A DNA stretch of 64,000 nt from Raffaelea ambrosiae (GCA_002778195.1 PCDI01000008.1:802655-866654); one strand, 5' to 3'; shown: positions 11,206 through 25,203, counted from the stretch's first letter. Made by a program: numbers and translations. The notes: a model not told the origin generated them from the letters alone.

Positions 11206-12577
11206 AGGAGATAAAGGGAAAGAACAAAAGGAAAAAATAAATAAAGAAAGAAAGAAAGAAAGAAGAAAGAAAAAAAAATAAAGAAAAAAAGGGCATGGGC
11301 CGGCCACTTGCATGTACTGTCACAACCTCGGACGAGTAAAAAGCATCACTAAATCTTTGTGCAGTCGCTCCATGTCTGCGCTCAGTGATACCTGGCGCAC
11401 TTCAGCCGCTCCAGCCATATTCTGTCCTATGCAACCATGGATCGGTGTGTTCCTATCTCTGCCAACAGCACCCACGCTTCTCTTTGAGCCTCCTTGCAGC
11501 CGCTCGCAATTGACGCTCAATTGACGCCCCCCCACGGCACAGCCTAGTAAACAAGGGCATGTCCGATCCAGCCTGACCACTGTGTCCAGTCACAGCGTCG
11601 CGTGCCCAACTTTCTCGGCTAGGTGTCGTCACGGGGCTGCATCCACTAACAGGCAGCTTGTTCCACGCCACTGTAACCCCACACTACAGGGACCTGTCAA
11701 CTGTTAGCCTTGGGTGCCTTATCTAAGCAGCCGTGTGCGCGCGTGTGTGTGTGGCTGTGGCCAAAAGGCTAAACGCCGCCAGCCAGTCCAGCCAGGCAGG
11801 CGACCTGCCCGAAAGAAACGAAAAAGTCCGCAGCGGGGCCCCCTGATTGGCTGTTTGTCGCAAGGTCCAACAAAGAAACAGAAGACAGGAGAAGGAGAAA
11901 CCCACTCCCAGGCCCAGCCAGCCCAGCCGGCCAGCCAGCCAGCCAGCCAGCCAGGTTTTGGCGCTGAGAAAGGCGGGCGTCAGCCAGAGGAAGCAGGGAA
12001 ACGACAAAGCCAGGCGCCACCCACAGAGGGAAAGAGCAAAGCGGGTCAGTCACGGCTTCCCCTCCTTCGCCCTTGCCCATTTTCTTCGCTCCCCCTCCTA
12101 AAACCCTCTTCCTTCTTCTGCCTTTTCCTCACTCTCTCCTCCAAACAAACAAAATTTCCCATATTCTTTGCAAACACTCCCCTCTCGACGCCTCATCCGC
12201 CCAAACCCACACTTTGGTAAGTCGCCCTCGTGAGCCCAGACACCATCCTTTTGGTTTCCTTCTCTGTTTTTTTTTTTTTTTGCTTTCCCTGCTCTTCAAG
12301 GCCACCGCCTTTCTTTTCACCCTGACTGTTTCACTCTGCTTCTCTGGCCTTCCACTGGACCAAAAAAAAAAGAGAAAATAACTGACCACACTACAAATAC
12401 CCAGGGCTTGACGATCTTTCTTATTTATTCTCGTCTCAGTCTCTTCGCATCTCGTCTTCTCACCATCCTCTCGCATCGCATCGTCCCCACGACCCGCTCG
12501 ACCCAGACGACGAAGGCCACACCGTCGTCACTCTCTCCTCTTCTACCAACCTTCACAACCACCCCAGTTCTCTCGCC
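11206..12577. promoter_or_regulatory. GCDH 3' flank and UBC4 promoter/leader
   Basis: About 1.4 kb without a gene. The GCDH end is followed by a purine-rich tract (about 11208-11290). An AGCC tandem repeat lies at 11914-11954. A C/T-rich leader precedes the E2 start. A good donor (GTAAGT at 12217) and an acceptor (CTCAG ending at 12439) suggest an intron within the 5' untranslated region; this is inference only. Confidence 0.45.
11914..11954. repeat. AGCC tandem repeat
   Basis: About ten near-perfect copies of the tetramer AGCC in the promoter region of the E2 gene. Confidence 0.8.
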
Positions 12578-13994
<1,417 letters not shown>

Positions 13995-15880
13995 TCCGGA
14001 CATCTTGCCTCTTTCCCTCTCGGAAGGAGGCAGACTGTCAGGTCTTTTTTGTGTTTTGACAAGAGCGGGATAGAACGAACATGGAGGGGCGTTGTTCTGC
14101 ACACAATAATGCGACGGTAGATATTGTCCAGTTCTCTCTTTTTCATCTCGCCTTGCTTATTCGGCACTTGCGCTGGCACCAGTTTCGTTCAACCAAACCA
14201 GTCATGCATATGCCAAGAGAAACGAGAGAGAAGGGGGGACAGCTGGGACAAAAGAAGGATGAGGGGGTTCGGCGACGATACCATGACACAACACCATTAA
14301 CTTGCTACTACTATTACTACACTACATAAGAGACATCCTACCACTTCTCTCGCAACGCAGCACGCCTGTGCCGCTTTGGGTTTCTGTTCTGTATCCTCTG
14401 TCCCTTTGGTATTGTCTGTCGACTGTTGCTTGCCTGCTTTTTATTTTATTCTCCCGTGCTTTCCGTTCGAGGAAGATATAATTGCCAGGGGGGGGGCTTC
14501 ATGGATAGCGCCGCTTGCTTACGCAAAAAGCTAAATACGATAGGCCGGCCGGTCCTGCACAGCTTCATGGAAGGAAGACAAGAAACAAGTGTGGTATGGC
14601 ATAGTCGAGAGCAGCATCAAAGGTGGAACTTGGGCCTTGTGGCTGGTAGTTGGCTTAGCCCTTTCATCCGTCTTCCCTTTTTTGCTCTCCTCTTTTTTTA
14701 GTTTGTTTATTTTGCCGGCTTCTGGAAATGCATTGTCTTGAGAGCTTCTCGTTTGCCTGTTCTCGGTCATTTCTGAGTTGATTATCACAGCTAGCTGCAG
14801 GTAGTTAAAGTATTTCTTGTTTTGAAGGGGGGCCATAACCCGTCCCAGGATATGACCACGATATATAAGTGAATGGCTGGGGAACGACCGCCAAGGATAT
14901 GTCCCTGGTCCCGGTATGTCTGCCATGCCGTGCAACCGACCTCCTTACAGCACAGCCAAAGTTTGGGGACGCTCGTGGTTCGAGTTGGCATCGCCTTGCA
15001 GATAGATCATTGGCCGCCACTTTGTGATCGCTGCCCTGGTCAGGTGCTTCGCCTAGTTGTACCTGGTTCTCTACACGACTCCTGTTCGACAGCGTTCGCC
15101 TTCAGTCAAATGCACTACGCAGGTGTTTGTATTTCGAACGACCAAATAGCGATCGCAAAAATCTCCGTGTTCGATTCGTGCAACTCTTCCAACACAGCTG
15201 GTTTACCAAAGTTGCCATTTTAGGGGACACGTTGACCACCAGATTCATTAAGTCGGCGTTTGAAGTACCAATACACACACAAAGCTCGACGACAAAGCTC
15301 TTGATAGTCAGGAGCTGGAGTAAGCAGAAAGGAGATAGCGGTTCGATGCCAGATACGGCGATCCACATCCGCACACATACGTACCCGTGCTGTCGTATGC
15401 GGATTGGCTACTACTGGGACAGCAAACAAGTCTGTGACGAAAGACAGGAAGCAGTTTTCCAGAGCTGGACATGGACATGGCCCTTGACTTCTTATTAGTT
15501 ATAAAATGGAACTGTTGCTTTTCTGTCAGACGAAATAGGGGACCGATCCTCCTCCATCCCACGTGTTGCCATTGTGGAGTTGCTTTGCACCATCGACTCC
15601 GTGATGCCTCTGCGGCCACTAATAGTTCTTCATTTCCACGGCTCTTTCTCGCCGGCCCATTGCAGAGGCTTTATCTCTCAAATACGTGACGTACGCACAC
15701 CATCTTGTAGGTAAACAGATATAGTCACCGTACAATTCGTAGCATAGCACGGCAATGCCAGTAGCTTTGATTTAAATAGTCGACTGCTGGTCATATTTTC
15801 ACCATCCAAGACCATGCCGAGCTCTCTTGGCAAATACGCACCCTCTCCCTTTTTGCCATATAGAAAGAAATCCAAGTAAG
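13995..15880. promoter_or_regulatory. UBC4 3' flank and MFS promoter
   Basis: About 1.9 kb without a supportable gene. Short open frames on both strands (for example around 14531-15223) have no recognisable motif and mixed codon use. Two T-loop-like GTTCGA sequences (15169 and 15343) do not fold into tRNA arms. Confidence 0.5.
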
Positions 15881-17704
15881 ATGGTCAAAATTCAAGGAGA
15901 AAAGCCGGTAACGCAGTCCGAGATTACGGCAGTGTCTGGGGTCGATACACCACCCCCCTTTGACAACGTACACGACAGTGATGGGCTGCCAAGAAAACGA
16001 CGGGGCATGCTAAAGTCGATACAAGCTTTCGTATGGGACGACCCGGACAAGCCTGCTGTTGAAAAGCGGTTTCTCCGAAAGCTGGACTTTTACCTGCTGA
16101 CGTATACATGTCTGGGGTATTTTGTAAGTACACACACGCTTGATTCCCGCATACCTACGATCCGGTTTTGGTTTTGTTTCTCACAGAACTTGTGTCTTTT
16201 ATTTGAGAAGTGCAAGGGATTGGACCAGTCGAATATTTCCAATGCGTATGTCTCGGGTATGGAAGAAGCCATCAACTTTGGCGGCAACGATTTGACCTAT
16301 GCCAGCAACTGCTTCACCGCCGGGTATGTAGTCAGCCAGCTGCCCGTGGTCATCCTGGTGACCAAGCTGCGCCCGTCGTACGTTGTGCCCACCATGGAGG
16401 TTCTCTGGTCCGTGTTCACGTTCTGCTCGGCGGCCGTCCGGACGCCGGCCCAGCTGTTCGCCATGCGCTTCCTCGTCGGGCTCTGCGAGGGCGCCTTTTT
16501 TCCGACCATCATGTACCTCATCGGCTCGTGGTACACCCGCGCCGAGCGCGCCAAGCGCACCACCATCTTCTACTCGACCGGCATGGCCGCCGCCATGTTC
16601 TCGGGGTATCTGCAGGCGGCCGCGTACACAAACCTCAGCGGCACGCTCGGCCACGAGGGCTGGCAGTGGCTGTTTCTCATCTGCGGCATCATCAGCCTGC
16701 CCGTGGGCGTGCTGGGCTACTTTTTCAACCCCGACTTTCCCGAAACCACGCGCGCGTTCTACATCACCCCCGACGAGGTCCAGCTGGCCCGCCAGCGACT
16801 GATCGACGACGGGTACAGGCCGCTGGGGCAGAATGCGTGGAACAAGACCAAGGTTTTCAAGATTGTCTGGTCCTGGCAGTTTTGGTACGTGCGGACGATG
16901 ATCGTCTTGTCTGGCTGTTGTGTGCTCCTCCCCCCTCCCCCCCCCGCCCATGTGTGGTGTCCACAACGTTCTCGCGGCTGTGGTGGACCATGTTTTCTTC
17001 TTTTTTTTTTTTTTTCTTCTGTTGCTTTGAACTAGATCATGATCGCGTCCAGTCTTGTTCATACCGTTCTGACCACAAGCAGGGTCCTCTCTCTCGGCTA
17101 CTTCTTCATCCAAAGCAGTTATCCCTCTCAGCAGCCGTTCTTTGCCCTCTGGCTGAAGAGTACGGGCCACCGCGTGTATGACATCAATGTCTGGCCGACC
17201 GGCCAGTACGCCATCGGCTGGCTGTCCCAGATCCTGGCCGGCATGGTCTCCGACTCGCCGCTCCTGCAGGGCAGGCGCTGGCCGCCCCTGGTGGTCCTGC
17301 AGGGCATCAGTCTGTTTGGCAGCATTGTCCTGGCCGTCTGGGATGTGCCCCTCGGGCTCAAGTATGCCGCCATGTACATGACGAGCACAGCCGCCGGCGT
17401 CCCCGGCCTGTACTACGCCTGGTTTCCCGAGCTGATGCCGGACGACCACGAGAAGCGGGGCTTCTTGATTGCCTTTTCCAACATCTTCTCGTATGTCAAC
17501 CAGATCTGGTTTTCGGATGCGGTCTGGAGAACGACGGAGGCGCCCGAGTTTCGGCCTGGTTTTGTTGCTGCGGCCAGTTTTGGCGTGGCGGTCATCAGTA
17601 CGGCAACGCTGATGCGTTTTCTGGAGCTCAGGGACACGAGGTTCCGCAGTCAAAGGGAAGGCGGTCCTCGTTCTCTGAGCGAGGATGCCCAGGCAGTGGT
17701 ATGA
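15881..17704 (+). CDS. MFS transporter, Dal5/Fen2-like anion:cation symporter (512 aa)
   Basis: Three exons: 15881-16123, 16211-16884 and 17083-17704. The protein is a 12-helix major facilitator of the fungal allantoate/pantothenate permease group. Diagnostic features are the cytoplasmic lead-in WDDPDKPAVEKRFLRKLDF, then LLTYTCLGYF, then LDQSNISNAYVSGMEE after helix 1, followed by FTAGYVVSQLP and RFLVGLCEGAFFPTIMYL. The central loop after helix 6 carries FNPDFPETTRAFYITPDE. The C-terminal half has YAIGWLSQILAGMVSD and GVPGLYYAWFPELMPDDHEKR. Members move small organic anions such as pantothenate, allantoate or vitamins with protons; the substrate here is not decided. Intron 1 uses an AAG acceptor at 16210, chosen because it yields GYFCKGLDQSN. 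A read-through of that intron is also open, so retention would add 29 residues. Membrane topology and family are secure. Confidence 0.9.
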
Positions 17705-20700
17705 ACTATTGTACTTTTTCTTTTGGACCTAATGGGACAGCGGAATTATCGAACAAAGTGCTGGAAACCCGAAGTTCGGCTCAGCAACACTCAAGTTCAA
17801 GCCGGCTATGTCAGCCGTAGATAGCTGTCGACGATCTAGAAAACATGGTATACAATACAATATTCTACGAACTGGGCAATGCAGCGTCACGTTACGTTGG
17901 GTTGCTTGGCACTCACGGGCGTGCTACTGTAGGTTTGATCTTTTGGTTAGTAATGCGGAACACTGTCTTTCGAATATTGTTCTTCATTGAGCTTCATCTG
18001 AATGGTTATCTCCACATAGGGTAGGGGGGGACTAACTTGGATAGCTACATAGGAATAGAAAGTGGCAGTTCCCTTGACAGGCGTGGATGAAGAGGCTAAC
18101 TGGTGCAGTTCCAGTTTTCTATCTTTAGGTATTGCTACCAGGGGAAGGCTAAATAACGCCGCGTCGGGGATTTTCTTTCTGTTCATGGGCAAGTTTAAGA
18201 GAGCCAAGCCAAGACTCTGGAGCATGCATGCAAAACAGGGGCACCACCACACGAAGTCTTGCCAGTTTACAAGCACAAGGGAATAGCCATGGGGCAAGTT
18301 TACGCTATTGGGGGTCTGCGGTGCTCGTGGTCGGTCCAGAAATGGCCAGACAGGCTCAGCCAGTCCAGAATATCAAAAGGGTTTCAACATGGCCGGACTT
18401 GCTGGGCCCAATCACGAGCCAAGGAAGGGTCAGAATCTTGTTGCCCAAACACTGTGATGAAAGAAAAGAAAAAAAGTGTGTCGACGGCGTCATGGCCTGG
18501 TGAGCACCCCCTTTCTCTGCTGTTTTGGCGAGTGTCTCTTTTGCAGTCTTCCAGCATGAAACTCTGCAACAAAACAGCGACTCCACTTTTTTCCAGCGTC
18601 TTGCCCACCCGCTTTGTCGCAGGTCGTTTCGCCAGGGGCCATCTGCGACAGCACGGGCGGGGCCTCCACAGCCAATCACACAGGCCTGTCTGGGCAACAG
18701 CAGGCATTGAGGTCCCCTGTTCGCTTCTCTCTCTTTTGCTGTTCTGTTTCTGCTTCACTTGCACCCACTCTTGCTTCACAATCTGGCGACAAGTGGCACC
18801 ACAGGTTTCTTCTTGGATGGACCAGCCAAGTAGAGATAGTTCATGTCTACACAAGAGAGTCTGCTCAAAGGCGCCTTCCGTGAGTTCACAAACAAGTCCA
18901 AGTGTGCTGAAATTCCTGAGCAGAGACGCGTTCACTTTTCCAGTATGACTGCTGTCTCTGGCGTGCTTTCTCCTCACGGAGACGTCTGCTCGTACTACCT
19001 GCTTATGCAAAGCGGTTGCAAGACGGTGGGCGGCCAGAGACTTTCGAAACGCATAGCAGACAAGGGTCCAACCAGATACATTCCAGTTACAAGGCACAGG
19101 ACAACTCTAATGGGCCAAGCTTTGTGCCCCGTGTCTCTATCTCGCCTGTAGACGGGCAGAGCGCATGCCCGCCTGGCCCCATACATAGCAACGACAGAGT
19201 CAGCCCCATGTCCCATCGTCCCTGGCCATGATGGAACACTCCCCTTACTCAAGGCCACATTGGGGTCGCATTCGTTTCGTCTTTGTCCGTGACAATAGAG
19301 TTTGGGCCCTTTTTCGGCGCTGTGGGGCCGATTCATTTGCCTTTGAGGCTCTGCGCCTTCCCTGTCCAGTCGCTTGCCCCGTGTAGGCCATGTTCTTTCT
19401 AAGTTCTTTCCGTGTTTTTTTTTATCTCTCTTTCTGTTCGTCCATCGCGCCTTCCCGCTGCGGGTGGCCTGCGGTTGGCCCAGTCTATTCCCCCCCCCCC
19501 TGTTTCTGTCTCTCTGGCCCATCTTGTGGCAATCCACTTTGTTTTGTACCATCATTGTACCAAAGCTCTCTTTTGAACCCTTTCCCCGTGGGCAGGCCCC
19601 CCTTTCCTTCGTCTTCGTGGTGAACGGCCGGCATCCTGTGTACATTTCTTTCCTGGCCGTGGCTTTCTGATCTCAATCTCGGCATGTTCATCACACCATC
19701 GCATCACCGCATCTTTCTGGCCTCACTTTGTGTTTTCTTTGTCTGCCCGTCTTCACAGTGTCTCTCGACTTCTTTTGTACAATAGCCTTTTGCTCTTCTC
19801 TCTTGTGCTGGCCCCACGTTGCAACCTCTTTTTTTTTCTGTCCCTGTCCAGTCTCTTCTCCATCCATCCCAGACGGACCACCCGCTCGGTTGCTTGTCTG
19901 CAAGAGAGCTAGGGTTCGAAGCATCCAATATATCCACCCATCCACTCTCGTCTCCCCCCATGCCCCTAATCTCGACCCATACCAGGCAGGGACGACGTAC
20001 ACCTGTGTTCGAGGCTGGCGTCTTGTCCCCATCCCAGTACGACATCCCAGCAGCCGCCGGGAGCAGGCATAGTCTTGAGGTATGATCTACGACAGGAATC
20101 ACCCTACGTTTCTGAAGCACCAGACGCTTGGCGTTCCTCCTCTTAACCACAAGTGATCGCCCTGTTCCAACCCAATCCCGTTCCCTTTCCCTCTCTCTCT
20201 CTCTTTTCCTAGCTTTTTCCCTTCTCCCCAATCTCTTCTTTCCCATTCGCGTCTTGTCTCGTTTTCCTCCTTTTGGTTGCTTCACCTTCTCTTCAAGCGT
20301 TTTTCTCTCATTTCTTTGTTTCCCGTTTTCTTCCCTTTCCTTCTTTTCTTTCTTGTCGTTTTCGTCTGCGAACCTGACTCTCCAGTCGCGACACATCGGC
20401 GCGGCCTCATCAGCGGTCTGGTTCGGCATCTTTTCAAGCGATACACGATCTTATTTCTCTTCGTCCCCAGTCCATACCGCACAGCGCCTTTTCTACAATA
20501 CTTTCTTTTCGTCGATGCATACATTCTATTTCAGCAGGCTCTGAAAATCTTTTCCTAACTCTATACGAACGTATTCAGCGAACTCGCCCATTGCGAGACC
20601 TAATTTGGAGGGTTTTTTTTTATTTTTTGGAAGAAACAGGGGGGTTCTTCCTTCACATACCGAGTACAACCGGAAGACCACCGCGAAACGAGCTCAGAGC

Positions 20701-20724
20701 GTACATACGACGATACTTTTCAAG
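17705..20724. promoter_or_regulatory. MFS 3' flank and long noxA upstream region
   Basis: About 3.0 kb without a convincing gene. From about 19390 to 20550 the plus strand is C/T-rich, with a CT repeat at about 20185-20210, as in long fungal leaders. That makes large spurious open frames on the minus strand. A donor-like GAGGTATGA near 20078 and a TTTCAGCAG near 20530 might mark an intron in the noxA leader, but this is speculative. Confidence 0.45.
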
Positions 20725-22585
20725 ATGTCAAGCTATGAAGATTACGACTATCCGAGGGAGAAGGTGTCGGAGCGGTCAAGATGGACACCGCTGACGCGGA
20801 TGTTGTTGTCTGGCGAGATGACACAGGAGAAGCAAAAGCAGTTGTCGACAAAGGAGAAGTTTGACCGGTGGATGATCAACGAAGGCTATCGTCGATTGTG
20901 CGTATTCATACCTCTCTTTCCACATGTTGCCAACCCTGCTTGACCATGGCTCACTAACCGACTGAAATAGCTTCGTCTTCGTCTTCATGATCCTGCACGC
21001 CATGGTGTTTGCTTTTGGCTTTGTCAACTACGCAAGGAAGGAGAACCTGCAAGTCGCACGTGACACATTTGGGCCGTCGTACATGATTGCTCGATCTGCT
21101 GCGCTGGTTCTGCATGTCGACGTGGCCATGATTATGTTTCCCGTCTGCCGCACGTTCATCTCCCTGGCTCGGCAGACGCCTTTGAACGGCATCATCCAGT
21201 TCGACAAGAACATCACATTCCACATCACCGTTGCCTGGTCCATCGTCTTCTTTTCCTGGGTCCACACCATTGCCCACTGGAACAACTTCGCCCAGATCGC
21301 GTCCAAGAACAACCTCGGCATCTATGGCTGGCTGTTGGCCAACTTTGTGTCGGGCCCTGGCTGGACGGGCTACGTGATGCTCATCGCTCTCATGGGCATG
21401 GTGTTCACGTCCGTGGAGAAGCCTCGCCGTGCCAACTACGAGCGGTTCTGGTACACGCATCACATGTTCATCATTTTCTTCTTCTTCTGGGCCATCCACG
21501 GCGCCTTCTGCATGATCCAGCCCGACTTTGCTCCCTTCTGTATCTCTGTCGGCACCCAGGCTGTCGGTGTGTTCTGGCAGTACTGGATGTATGGTGGCTT
21601 CGTCTACCTGGCGGAGCGCATTGCCCGTGAGCTGCGCGGCCGCAACAAGACATACATTTCCAAGGTCATCCAGCATCCCAGCAACGTGGTCGAGATTCAG
21701 ATCAAGAAGGAGCACACCAAGACTCGGGCTGGCCAGTACATCTTCTTGTGCTGCCCTGCCGTGTCGCTTTGGCAGTACCATCCGTTCACGCTCACCAGCG
21801 CACCCGAGGAAGACTACATCTCCGTTCACATCCGTCTGGTCGGTGACTTTACACGGGAGCTGGCCAAGAGCCTGGGCTGCGACTTTGACCGCAAGGACAA
21901 GGACTCCTCCAAGGTGGTGGGTGTCAACGGCGACAACAACGATGTCGACCCGGCTCTGCGTCGGGTCCTCCCGCGGGTGTATGTGGATGGTCCCTTTGGC
22001 TCAGCGTCAGAGGACGTGTTCAAGTACGAGGTCGCGGTTCTGGTCGGTGCTGGTATTGGTGTGACGCCGTTTGCATCGATTCTCAAGTCGATCTGGTATC
22101 GGATGAACTACCCACAATCCAAAACACGGCTGTCCAAGGTGTACTTTATCTGGATTTGCCGTGACTTTGGCTCGTTTGAGTGGTTCCGGTCCCTGATGCT
22201 GGCTATCGAGGCCCAGGACGTCGACAACCGCATCGAGATCCACACGTACTTGACAGCCAAGATCAAGATTGATGATGCCACCAACATTATGATCAACGAC
22301 GCCAATGCCGACAAGGATGCCATCACGGGCCTGCGCTCGCCGACCAACTTTGGCCGGCCGAACTGGGACATGATCTTCCGTGGTATTCGCAAGCTTCACT
22401 CGCCTGCCGAGGCTGGTGTCTTCTTCTGCGGACCCAAGGGTCTCGGCAGCACGCTGCATATATTCTGCAACAAGTACAGCGAGCCTAAGTAAGTTTCCGT
22501 TGTCTGCCGGGGGAAATGGGTTTGAACAATATACTGACTACTTTTTTTTAGCTTCTCATTTGTCTGGGGCAAGGAGAACTTTTAG
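20725..22585 (+). CDS. noxA: NADPH oxidase NoxA (gp91phox family, 574 aa)
   Basis: Three exons: 20725-20897, 20971-22488 and 22552-22585. The protein is a superoxide-generating NADPH oxidase of the fungal NoxA (Nox1) type, needed in other fungi for sexual development and host penetration together with NoxR and Rac. Six membrane helices fill the N-terminal half. The haem ligands are His142 and His156 (14 apart) and His221/222 with His234 (13 apart), the classical spacing. FAD binding is shown by HPFTLTSAP, and NADPH binding by GAGIGVTPFASILK and CGPKGLG. The protein ends FSFVWGKENF. It lacks the long N-terminal calcium-binding region of NoxC, and its sequence and length fit NoxA. The exon 1 junction gives EGYRRFFVFVFMILH. 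Intron 2 follows Pro-Asn near the C terminus; if retained, an immediate stop would remove the last 11 residues. Identity is secure. Confidence 0.95.
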
Positions 22586-23253
22586 TTGTTCGACACGTTT
22601 TTCCTTCGTTGTTCATCTAGACTTTTTCTTTTCTTGGATTCCCCGTCGCGATCTCTCTCTTTTATTTCTGTTCATTTCTGCTTTTTTTACCTTCTTTTTT
22701 GTCTATATGTGTTTGAATTTTTTTTTATATTACAAATTTCATCAGCGCGCCGGACGCAAAGAGAGGATGGCCTTGTTTGTTGCTTGGCTCTCCATGTTGT
22801 TCGACACTTGTTCCTTGTTGGACCATTTAAACGTATAAACTCAAAAGAGAAGGGGGGTTGTGGTTGGTTTAAGGAGGAGAAAAGACGCCACAACAAAGGG
22901 CTGGGATATAGTTTTAGCTGCATACGATAGTCAGTTGGAGGAGGATAAGCAAGACAACATTGCACGGCAGACTCCCAGCCAATACAAAACAAATACATGT
23001 ACATAGCATTGGAAGCACGGATGAACCCGTATGTGTATGCTCTTGTGCGTTTTTACAAGGCTGCTGCTGTCCATTGGCCAATAAGCGTAGCCGCTTTCTT
23101 AGCTGCGACCTGGCCTCGGCATGTTTAGCTCCAAAACGCGTTTCCAAGGTATTCACACAGCCGGTTCTTTTTCTATTTTTTCGGGATTCCTTCCCCCCTG
23201 CTTCCTCCTCTCTCTTTCGGTCTTCCCCTCATCCCCCCCCCCATGTCCTCGCC
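22586..23253. promoter_or_regulatory. noxA 3' flank and carrier promoter
   Basis: About 670 bases. T-rich 3' sequence follows noxA, and a C/T-rich leader with a C run (about 23230-23242) lies just before the carrier start. An out-of-context ATG (CCATGTCC) sits 12 bases upstream of the chosen start. No gene is seen. Confidence 0.5.
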
Positions 23254-24333
23254 ATGTCTGCCGACTTCTGGGCCGGCTACATCAGCGGCGCCGCCGGCAT
23301 CATCATTGGCAATCCCCTCGACCTTGTCAAGGTCCGGCTCCAGGCGGGGCAAGCGGCCACCCCGGCGGTTGGTGGTGCATTAGCCGTCGGATCGGGAGAG
23401 GGCAGCAATGGCACGCAGCAAGCCATGCGGAGCAGCAGCGTCCTCCAGCGCACCATCCGCCGCACAGCCGCTCTCGCCACCGGTGCCGCGGCCCCGATTC
23501 TCGGCTACGGCGCCCTCAATGCCCTCCTGTTTGTGTCCTACCGCCAGGCGGAACGCGTGTTGACCCCGGCGCCAGGCTTCGTCGCCGACGGTGACCCGGC
23601 TGCACGAGCACCTGCTCCGCACCAAGCCCCCCCCTCCCCGGCTGCCATCTGGATGGCCGGCGCCGTCGCCGGCCTGGCCACGTGGATCGTCAGCACCCCG
23701 ACCGAGCTGATCAAGTGCCGGGCCCAACTCGCCCTGGGGTCGTCGTCCTCTTCTTTGGTAGCCTCGGCTGGTGCCTCGGGACCCGCCTCGGTGTCCTCCT
23801 GGAACATCACCCGCCAGGTGTGGGCCGCCGAAGGCATCCGCGGCTTCTTCCTCGGCGGCACCGTCACCGCCCTCCGCGACAGCATCGGCTACGGCTTCTA
23901 CTTTTGGTCGTACATGCTGATGACGGAGGCGTGGAGAAGGAGGCGGCAGGGGGCGGCGACGACGACAGCCGCCGCCGGGGGAGACGACAGCGCGCCGGAG
24001 GAGGTCCCCTCCCACGTGGCCACCCTCCTCTGCGGCGGCCTCGCCGGGATCGTCACCTGGGCGAGCGTGTTCCCTCTCGACGTGATCAAGACGCGGGTGC
24101 AGTCGCAGGCTCTGAAGCCGCGCGGAGAGAGGGCTCCCCTGCTGGGGGCACAGCCGGCCCCCCCCGGTACCCGCCTCTCGACCTTGCAGATCACCGCCCA
24201 GGCCTACCGCGACGGCGGCCTGCGCGTGTTTTTCCGGGGTCTCGGCGTCTGCAGCGCCAGAGCATTTGTGGTGAATGCCGTGCAATGGGCCGTCTACGAG
24301 TGGACGATGCGGGAGCTGGGGGGGAAGCGCTAG
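23254..24333 (+). CDS. Mitochondrial carrier family (SLC25) protein (359 aa)
   Basis: Single exon of 359 residues. Three mitochondrial carrier repeats are visible: PLDLVKVRLQ (Pro21), a PTELIKCRAQ variant (Pro149) and PLDVIKTRVQ (Pro274). Each is followed by the family's loop and even-numbered helix, for example GIRGFFLGGTVTALRD and GLRVFFRGLGVCSARAFVVNA. These proteins exchange metabolites across the inner mitochondrial membrane. The overall look (GYISGAAGIIIGNPLDLVK) is that of the carnitine/ornithine/basic amino acid branch, but the substrate cannot be assigned by eye. Loops between repeats carry Ala/Ser/Gly-rich inserts (about 42-65 and 165-180), making it longer than the usual 300 residues. 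The start at 23254 was chosen because MSADFWAGY places the first helix close to the N terminus. Confidence 0.88.
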   Translation: MSADFWAGYISGAAGIIIGNPLDLVKVRLQAGQAATPAVGGALAVGSGEGSNGTQQAMRSSSVLQRTIRRTAALATGAAAPILGYGALNALLFVSYRQAERVLTPAPGFVADGDPAARAPAPHQAPPSPAAIWMAGAVAGLATWIVSTPTELIKCRAQLALGSSSSSLVASAGASGPASVSSWNITRQVWAAEGIRGFFLGGTVTALRDSIGYGFYFWSYMLMTEAWRRRRQGAATTTAAAGGDDSAPEEVPSHVATLLCGGLAGIVTWASVFPLDVIKTRVQSQALKPRGERAPLLGAQPAPPGTRLSTLQITAQAYRDGGLRVFFRGLGVCSARAFVVNAVQWAVYEWTMRELGGKR

Positions 24334-25203
24334 GGGGGTTGTGGGAAAGGGGCCTGGGATGAACAAAGATACCACGGGAAGGGGAGTTCTGTCGTTTCAA
24401 CAACACAGGGGAAGTGCGAGACAGACTGCAGATACCGAATACGACCATAGACAAAAGCAACGACGCGAAATTCACGCTGGGCGAAAAGCAACCTTGCGTG
24501 AGTAAAAGGAATAACCATCAAGTAAAACAAAGAGTGCAACGCTTCTATTTTGTAACTGTTTGGACTGAGACATATATACACTCATACCATCGCTATCAGA
24601 GAATACGCTCTATGTCAACAGGACGCAAGTACATGAAAAAAGTGAGTCCAAAAACACATAAAATCGCATGACAGATCGAAACAAAAGCAAAACAACAAAG
24701 CGAGGCGAAGCCCAAACCAGCCGCTGCCGAATGCCACTGCTAAAAATGGGCATTTTGTCCCCTTCTTTTTCTCCTCGTAAACCTGTCCCAGTTTCAGAGC
24801 CAGGCAAGGTGAGGCGTCCAAAGCCGGGTCCAGCCAAAAATGGGAGACTGGCAATGTAGAAGGCGTGTAGGAATCTTGCTCGAGAATGTCCTTTCGGAGG
24901 CATTCGAGAACAAGAGCCAAACAGTGCAGCGCTGAGGCTCGTCCAAACGACCAAAATGGAAAGAGAACAGACAACAGCAAAGTAGTAAAAAAAATAATAA
25001 GAAAATAACAACAAAACGGTGAAACAGTGAGAGATGCCAAGGTCAAAATCTGACCAGAAGGATGAAAAAAAAGGAAGAACAAAAGACAATGGCGTTCAAT
25101 CAGTCGTGACCTCATTCTGCGAGGAACCAGAGTCGAGATTTCTCACAAGACTCCCATTCCTCTGCGTGACAGCGATGGTGCTTTGAACGCGGACCATGTG
25201 TGT
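24334..25203. other. Convergent 3' region, carrier and NYN gene
   Basis: About 870 bases between two converging genes. Sequence is A-rich, with many AAAACAA stretches and no motif-bearing open frame. Confidence 0.5.

Noticed and set aside
15120..15370. Possible tRNA, from GTTCGATTC and GGTTCGATG T-loop-like sequences
   Set aside because: The flanking bases do not form the 5-bp T stem, and no acceptor stem or anticodon arm can be placed.
16199..17653. 484-codon minus-strand frame opposite the MFS transporter
   Set aside because: Antisense shadow; hydrophilic and motif-free, while the plus strand encodes a clear 12-helix transporter.
18384..20429. Two minus-strand frames of about 240 codons upstream of noxA
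   Set aside because: They arise from the C/T-rich leader read in reverse, giving Lys/Arg/Glu-rich low-complexity sequence with no family match.
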